Assembly: GCA_034696485.1 (NCBI GenBank)
Contig: JAQIWT010000415.1
Location: 1-20,896 of the forward strand
Direction: 5' to 3'
Length of the DNA: 20,896 bases
Source: Isohypsibius dastychi
Lineage: Eukaryota > Tardigrada > Eutardigrada > Parachela > Isohypsibiidae
Both the position numbers and the translations under genes were made by a program. The stretch's first letter is position 1. Every line of letters starts with the position of its first letter. Under the pieces are notes generated by a model. That model searched no databases. It was not told the origin of the DNA and saw nothing but the letters and a program-made list of their open reading frames with translations. Below, in pieces: positions 16,801 through 20,896 of the stretch.

Positions 16801-18047
16801 TAAATAAATATTAAATAAAGCAAGAAATAATTAAATTTGTCATTTTCCAGGAACAAGAAGAGCCAACTATCGTGGACCCCTATAGTCCTGACCTGCTGGT
16901 CACCTTCAAAGAACGTTTACAAGAGGGATTTTTCTCAGATGCGATTGTCAAGCAACTTCCGGACCCGGGTTTGAAAGAAATCGATATTCAAGGAACTCAA
17001 CTAAAACTGCAGAATCACCGTTGCACCATCGAAGAACTACTCGGAAAAGGCTCTTTCAGTACAGTGTATTCCGCACGCTCCACTACTGATCCAGATTCGG
17101 TTTGGGCTGTTAAAGTCCAGTCAAGTGATGGCTGGTGGAACGGCTACATCCACAGCGAGACCCTTCGTCGTTTGCAGACTCTACCGGAAGCTGAACAGTA
17201 CGGCCAGTTGATTATGCCGCTGGTTGAGTATCAGGAATTGAAGGATGGCGCAAGTTACACCTTCATGCCTTACTGCGAACAGGGGACTTTGTCGAGATTG
17301 GCTGGCTCGTATCAGCGAACCTCCGAGAAATCCATGCCGGAAGCTTTGGCGCTGAAATTATCAACGGACGTTCTTCGAGCGGTTGAGGCCCTTCATTTGT
17401 CCAATTTAATTCATGGAGATGTGAAAGCCAGTAATTTCTTCCTTCAGAATCTCGCTCGCTTGAACGATCCAAAATCTGCAAAAAACTTCTTCAATATTCC
17501 AAGTAAGTTTTCGGAGTCTTTTCTATAAAATCTATCATCATTCACATACATATGATTATATATATGTTTGTAGTATTTATTATAATAGTGTCTTGTTTTT
17601 TTAGGCGTTCTTCTGACCGACTTTAATTCCGGGATCGACCTTTCCCTATTTGACGACACTGTCGCGTTTTCCAGCATGAAGAAAGGCAAAACGACAGTCG
17701 GACAAGAACTACTATGCACAGCGCCTTGGACGTTCCTGATTGACTATATTGGAGTGCTGGATGTTATGCACTTGCTGCTGTATGGCGAGCCGATGAAACT
17801 CGTCCGCGAGGGCGACACCTGGCGGCCAACAAAAGCGTTCAAACCGATCTGGCATCCAATCTGGCAGACAGCCTTTATTAAACTGCTTAATATTCCACTT
17901 ACTGATCAGACTCCCGAAGTCCTCACGGGAATACGAAAAGAATTTGAAGAAGCTACGACAACGAGACTGCAATCGACCGACCTCAACCGGCTTGCGCGCC
18001 AGATACGAGTTAGCTTCTTTATGAACCGAAATAAGCTTTCTCGGTAA
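13858..18047 (+). CDS. BUB1: BUB1-type mitotic checkpoint serine/threonine kinase
   Basis: Seven exons, join(13858..14199, 14253..14517, 14573..15207, 15372..16166, 16217..16750, 16851..17502, 17605..18047), about 1221 aa, in frame throughout. BUB1 acts at kinetochores in the spindle checkpoint. Domains in order: N-terminal BUB1/MAD3 TPR region (about 10-170; NYKGDDILSEW, YFNDERFIQLW, FYIEWAEQL); GLEBS-like BUB3-binding segment (about 322-345; NLSIEEALAGRR); predicted coiled coil (about 345-450); disordered Ser/Pro/acidic middle with an ABBA-type motif FEIFAD at 637-642; C-terminal kinase (about 915-1221). The kinase keeps the glycine loop GKGSFSTVY, VAIK-type K945 (VWAVKVQ), and HGDVKASN with D1047 and K1049. 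The DFG motif reads DFN (1080-1082). The BUB1 signature APW...IDYIGV follows. No KEN box was seen in the N-terminal segment. The start is the first in-frame ATG, directly before the TPR region. Confidence 0.92.
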
Positions 18048-18157
18048 AGTAATATGCAGATTTGAGGCATTGTAATGATAAACAGTTAGTTTTGATTTCC
18101 ATCCCATTAGCGTTCTTATCGCCTCTAGTTGTTCTGGGTTGATACTGAAATATTTGT

Positions 18158-18163
18158 AATAAA
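18158..18163 (+). terminator. Poly(A) signal of BUB1 (AATAAA)
   Basis: Canonical AATAAA about 110 nt after the BUB1 stop codon on the same strand. A second AATAAA at 18468-18473 could be an alternative site. Confidence 0.6.
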
Positions 18164-18237
18164 TACGTCGATTCAGTCGTAATACTATTCCGTTTTCGAT
18201 GTCATCTTATCCCCTTTGCAATTTTTTGTTTCGCTGC

Positions 18238-18900
18238 TTAACTTCCGGTATTCGTTGTAAGTTCGACAGTGGTTCGTGTATCTTGTGATTTATTGGCCCT
18301 TGGGAGTTGCAGAAGCTCTTCAATCTCGTGCATTTCGTTAATGGAAAGCTGGGTGTTATCTGGAGAAACACGCTCTTCGCAGCCATGTAATCTGACTAAA
18401 TGGCTTGCCGTTTCGCGAAGGCACGCAGGCTGGCGGAAAAACTTTTATTCATCATACCAACTGTCTGAATAAAGCAAATACTTTGGCGGTCTTGAATTAT
18501 TATTTGATAACAAATTTGGTTTTTCTGAATTCTGGAATTCACGAGTCTGCAAAAAAATCCGCAAATACATCACGGTAAACAAACTCATCGATTAATTCTG
18601 CGGCCTTCGAAATGCGTGTTTTTGACGAGCGCACGTGAGTTGCGGATAGGCTATTTCGGGTTCGAGATGTGAAAAAGTTCACTCGGCGGCACTTCTCTAT
18701 GAGGGTATTCATTCGTCCCAACCACTCGACCGACATCGATTTGATGGCGCAAAAAAGTCCCGGCAAACCCATTGTCAAAATACACTTTCCAACCAAGTGA
18801 TAACGAAGCGATTGAATCGGGAGTCCTTGTTGTCAAAAATACTAGGAATTTCACTACAGGATCACCACTGATGCAGAACAAGCATGTCAATCACCTCACT
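18238..18900 (-). other. Possible exons of an unidentified minus-strand gene
   Basis: The minus strand from 18429 to 18238 is a 63-codon open segment ending in TAA, directly after a good acceptor (TTTTTCCGCCAG). Its translation has a coding-like composition (ETASHLVRLHGCEERV, INEMHEIEELLQLP). Further upstream, 18796-18546 is open in two overlapping frames; the one ending KAAELIDEFVYRDVFADFF looks more protein-like. I could not join the two with a frame-preserving intron, nor attach them to the NDRG gene upstream, and I recognise no family. It could be a small gene, a decayed one, or a chance frame. Confidence 0.3.
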
Positions 18901-18982
18901 TTGTGAAAATTCCCAACTGCCTTCCGGGGCATCGCCTTCTCAAATCAAGTCCAGGAAAAAGGGAGTGCACGTAAACATGCCA

Positions 18983-18988
18983 TTTATT
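18983..18988 (-). terminator. Possible poly(A) signal of the NDRG gene (AATAAA)
   Basis: Minus-strand AATAAA 290 nt beyond the NDRG stop codon. It would place the end of the NDRG transcript before the unresolved exons at 18238-18900. Confidence 0.45.
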
Positions 18989-19277
18989 TTCAAAAGCTCG
19001 TCAATTCTACATGATATTCATTCAGAAAAGATTTTGTTTACCGCTACAAAGCACTGAGATTAATTTGCTGTGACAGGCAAAAATAGTCACAAGAAGAAAA
19101 TGTCCGATTCTCAATTGAGCGCAGGCCTTAAAAATGGGGAAAAAGTTCAAGCGTCGGGTATTTTACATAACCAAAAAAACCTCCTGAAAACGTGACAAGA
19201 GAAACACCCGGATGTCGTTTGCAGTCGAGCTCCAAGGAATGACAATCGGTGAGATAACGACATGCAATTCCGAGTGA

Positions 19278-20769
19278 TCAGTAGTGACTTTTCTGCTTGT
19301 CAAAGGAGGGTCTTCTTTCGTTGACAGCTGAATAGGAAAAAAAAGAGAAAAGAGTCAGTTGGATCATCACATGTCATAATGTCTCACGAGACTCGATCCC
19401 AACACTAACGCACACATTTCTTAACTGAAAACCATGCATATAAAATATCAATTCAATAACCTTTTCTCCGTCTTTTTCTAAATCTGGAAAACATCGTCTT
19501 TTTCTAAATCTGGAAAACATCACCTCCCAAAAATAAACAAAACATTGATATCATTAAAAATTCCGAAAATATTTTAGATCTCCCAATTTCTCAAAATCCA
19601 AAAAAGATTTCTCATTTTCCCCAAATTCTAATAAAGGTAATAATTTTCGTTTATAATTTTTATAAATAAGATTTTTCGAGTAACTCACCATAACCAATGC
19701 CCTGCAGCTGCAAAAGAAGCGCCTGCGCAACTTTGGCTGGTTCTTCGTCGAGCACAAATCCATCCGTATCCTGCATCTATAACACAAACATTAATGTACA
19801 GGTACTGAATTTCCAGAAAAAAATTCCGAGTGTCTTCCAAAGAAAGTAATCACCTTCAGCCATTCGGAGTATTCCGGGTATAATCGTGAGTTCAAGTGGA
19901 TAGTCTCCTCAAAGTAAGGGCTATCACTGGATGCGATTTGAAGCACACGACATCTATAAAGCAATGTCGACACTTGTCAAATTAGATTATTGTCAAGAAT
20001 GATTCTCTAAGCTCAGATTATTCCTCGGCGGACACAAAACCAAATCGATACTCCGATTTGTCAAACGGGAAAAAACGAGCTATTTCACGGTCGGGAAAAA
20101 CAATTTCTTACGTGATTCCCGGAGCACTTTGCCGACGCGATGGATCCGTTTCACGGTACATATTCAAATCCGTGCGACTAGAAAGAGAAGCAGATAATCA
20201 GAATCAATTAAGAAAGATGCAACTGTCTTATTAATTCCGCCGAATAAACAAGGAGACATCAGCTGAGTTCCCAAGCTCTTCCCCCGCTTACTTGATGAAA
20301 GAATCGATAAAGAGAGCGAGATTGATGGGATTCACATTCTTGGCGAAATGTTGGCGATAGAAGCTGGCCAAGTCCGGACGGTTCTCCTGATACTGCAATC
20401 GAACAAACAAATCATGTGAGCTGATCGATGAAACTTGACGAGTCTAATGCTCATCCTCCAGCTAAATGCCATAACTAATTTTACCTTGTTAAAATAATTC
20501 CACATGAGATAATCCACGGAAACATTTGTCATTCCCCGCCAGCGCAGTTGCATATTATTCCATTTCTGCGAGGTCCATTCGCCCCAGCCAGCGACACGCG
20601 AAGTGCAATTCACCAGAGTCAGCGCATCTACATGGCTCCCGTACTTGATCTGGAGTGAGAAAGAATAAAATATCGCAACGGTCGCTGATGACAGATGAAA
20701 TTACTCACCGCATATCGGGAAAGAATATTGGCACCCGCTCCAACTCCAATACCGATGAAGTGCACAATT
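19278..20769 (-). CDS. NDRG-family protein, 3' part (partial, runs off the window)
   Basis: Seven exons, join(19278..19327, 19689..19776, 19854..19953, 20112..20177, 20292..20392, 20485..20649, 20709..20769) on the minus strand, giving the last 209 or so residues; the 5' exons lie beyond 20896. The frame holds across six GT-AG introns. NDRG proteins (N-myc downstream regulated; fly MESK2) have an alpha/beta-hydrolase fold but no catalysis. They act in growth control, stress response and membrane traffic. The segment FIGIGVGAGANILSRYA is the former nucleophile elbow, with Gly/Val in place of the catalytic Ser. ALTLVNC, AGWGEW, VDYLMWNYF, FAKNVNPINLALFI and LLLQLQGIGY are family landmarks. The C-terminus after GIGY is short (AVNERRPSFDKQKSHY), with fewer Ser/Arg repeats than vertebrate NDRG1 to NDRG3. 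The last coding exon is only 50 nt; alternative 3' exons are possible. Confidence 0.88.
19470..19521. repeat. Perfect 26-bp tandem duplication
   Basis: The 26-base unit beginning GTCTTTTTCTAAATC occurs twice back to back without a mismatch. It lies inside the 361-nt last intron of the NDRG gene, away from its splice sites. It is probably a recent slippage or duplication event. Confidence 0.9.
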
Positions 20770-20896
20770 CTGAAGCCATAACATTTTATAGTAACCGGTT
20801 ATGATTTAAGTGTTCTAATCTATCCTCCATTCCACGAAGTTTAGACTTGCGAATTTTTGAGCTTAAAAATCGAGTTTGTTGTTTCCAAACTTCAAA

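Noticed and set aside
1-20896. CRISPR arrays, transposons, integrases or other mobile elements
   Set aside because: None seen. The only repeats are a microsatellite, one 26-bp tandem duplication and the duplicated snoRNA cargo; no transposase-like or reverse-transcriptase-like protein was found.

Overview
This window is nuclear DNA from a compact animal genome. The genes are animal-type (Polycomb EED, BUB1, GDP-mannose 4,6-dehydratase, an NDRG protein, a GAS1/GFR-alpha-like surface protein), they carry many GT-AG introns of about 50-165 nt, AATAAA/ATTAAA signals are present, and one gene carries intron-encoded snoRNAs. An invertebrate (arthropod-, tardigrade- or similar) is likely, but the species cannot be named from the sequence. 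All exon joins below were worked out by hand from splice sites and reading frame.

Layout, left to right. 1-520: A/T-rich 3' flank with a TTTA microsatellite. 520-1343 (-): two-exon, secreted, cysteine-rich, probably GPI-anchored GAS1/GFR-alpha-like protein. 1344-2179: head-to-head spacer. 2180-3789 (+): EED, the WD40 reader of PRC2, in four exons. 3790-6048: long non-coding stretch, possibly with a 5'UTR exon. 6049-7247 (+): two-exon seven-TM protein. About 7300-10842 (-): a multi-exon, apparently non-coding snoRNA host gene. 11295-13082 (-): complete GDP-mannose 4,6-dehydratase in six coding exons. 13858-18047 (+): BUB1-type checkpoint kinase in seven exons. 18238-18900 (-): unresolved possible coding exons. 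19278-20769 (-): 3' half of an NDRG-family gene that runs off the right edge.

The most interesting part is the snoRNA host gene. It has about 15 exons, mostly 34-70 nt, and nearly every intron holds a structured RNA. Seven introns carry a C/D-box snoRNA whose D box lies a near-constant 64-68 nt from the next exon. Several guides are perfect antisense to deeply conserved rRNA: 18S GTTAAAAAGCTCGT (the SNORD36/snR47 site), 18S AAGAACGAAAGT (the SNORD59/snR54 site), LSU TGACGCGCATGAAT, and LSU GACTCTAGTC. One snoRNA aims both guides at adjacent LSU sites. Two more introns hold paralogous H/ACA-like RNAs with compensatory stem changes, and another two hold paralogous structured RNAs that fit neither class well. 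The product of the locus appears to be its introns, as in UHG/GAS5-type genes.

The protein-coding genes have no obvious shared pathway; this looks like an ordinary gene-dense neighbourhood around an RNA-modification locus.
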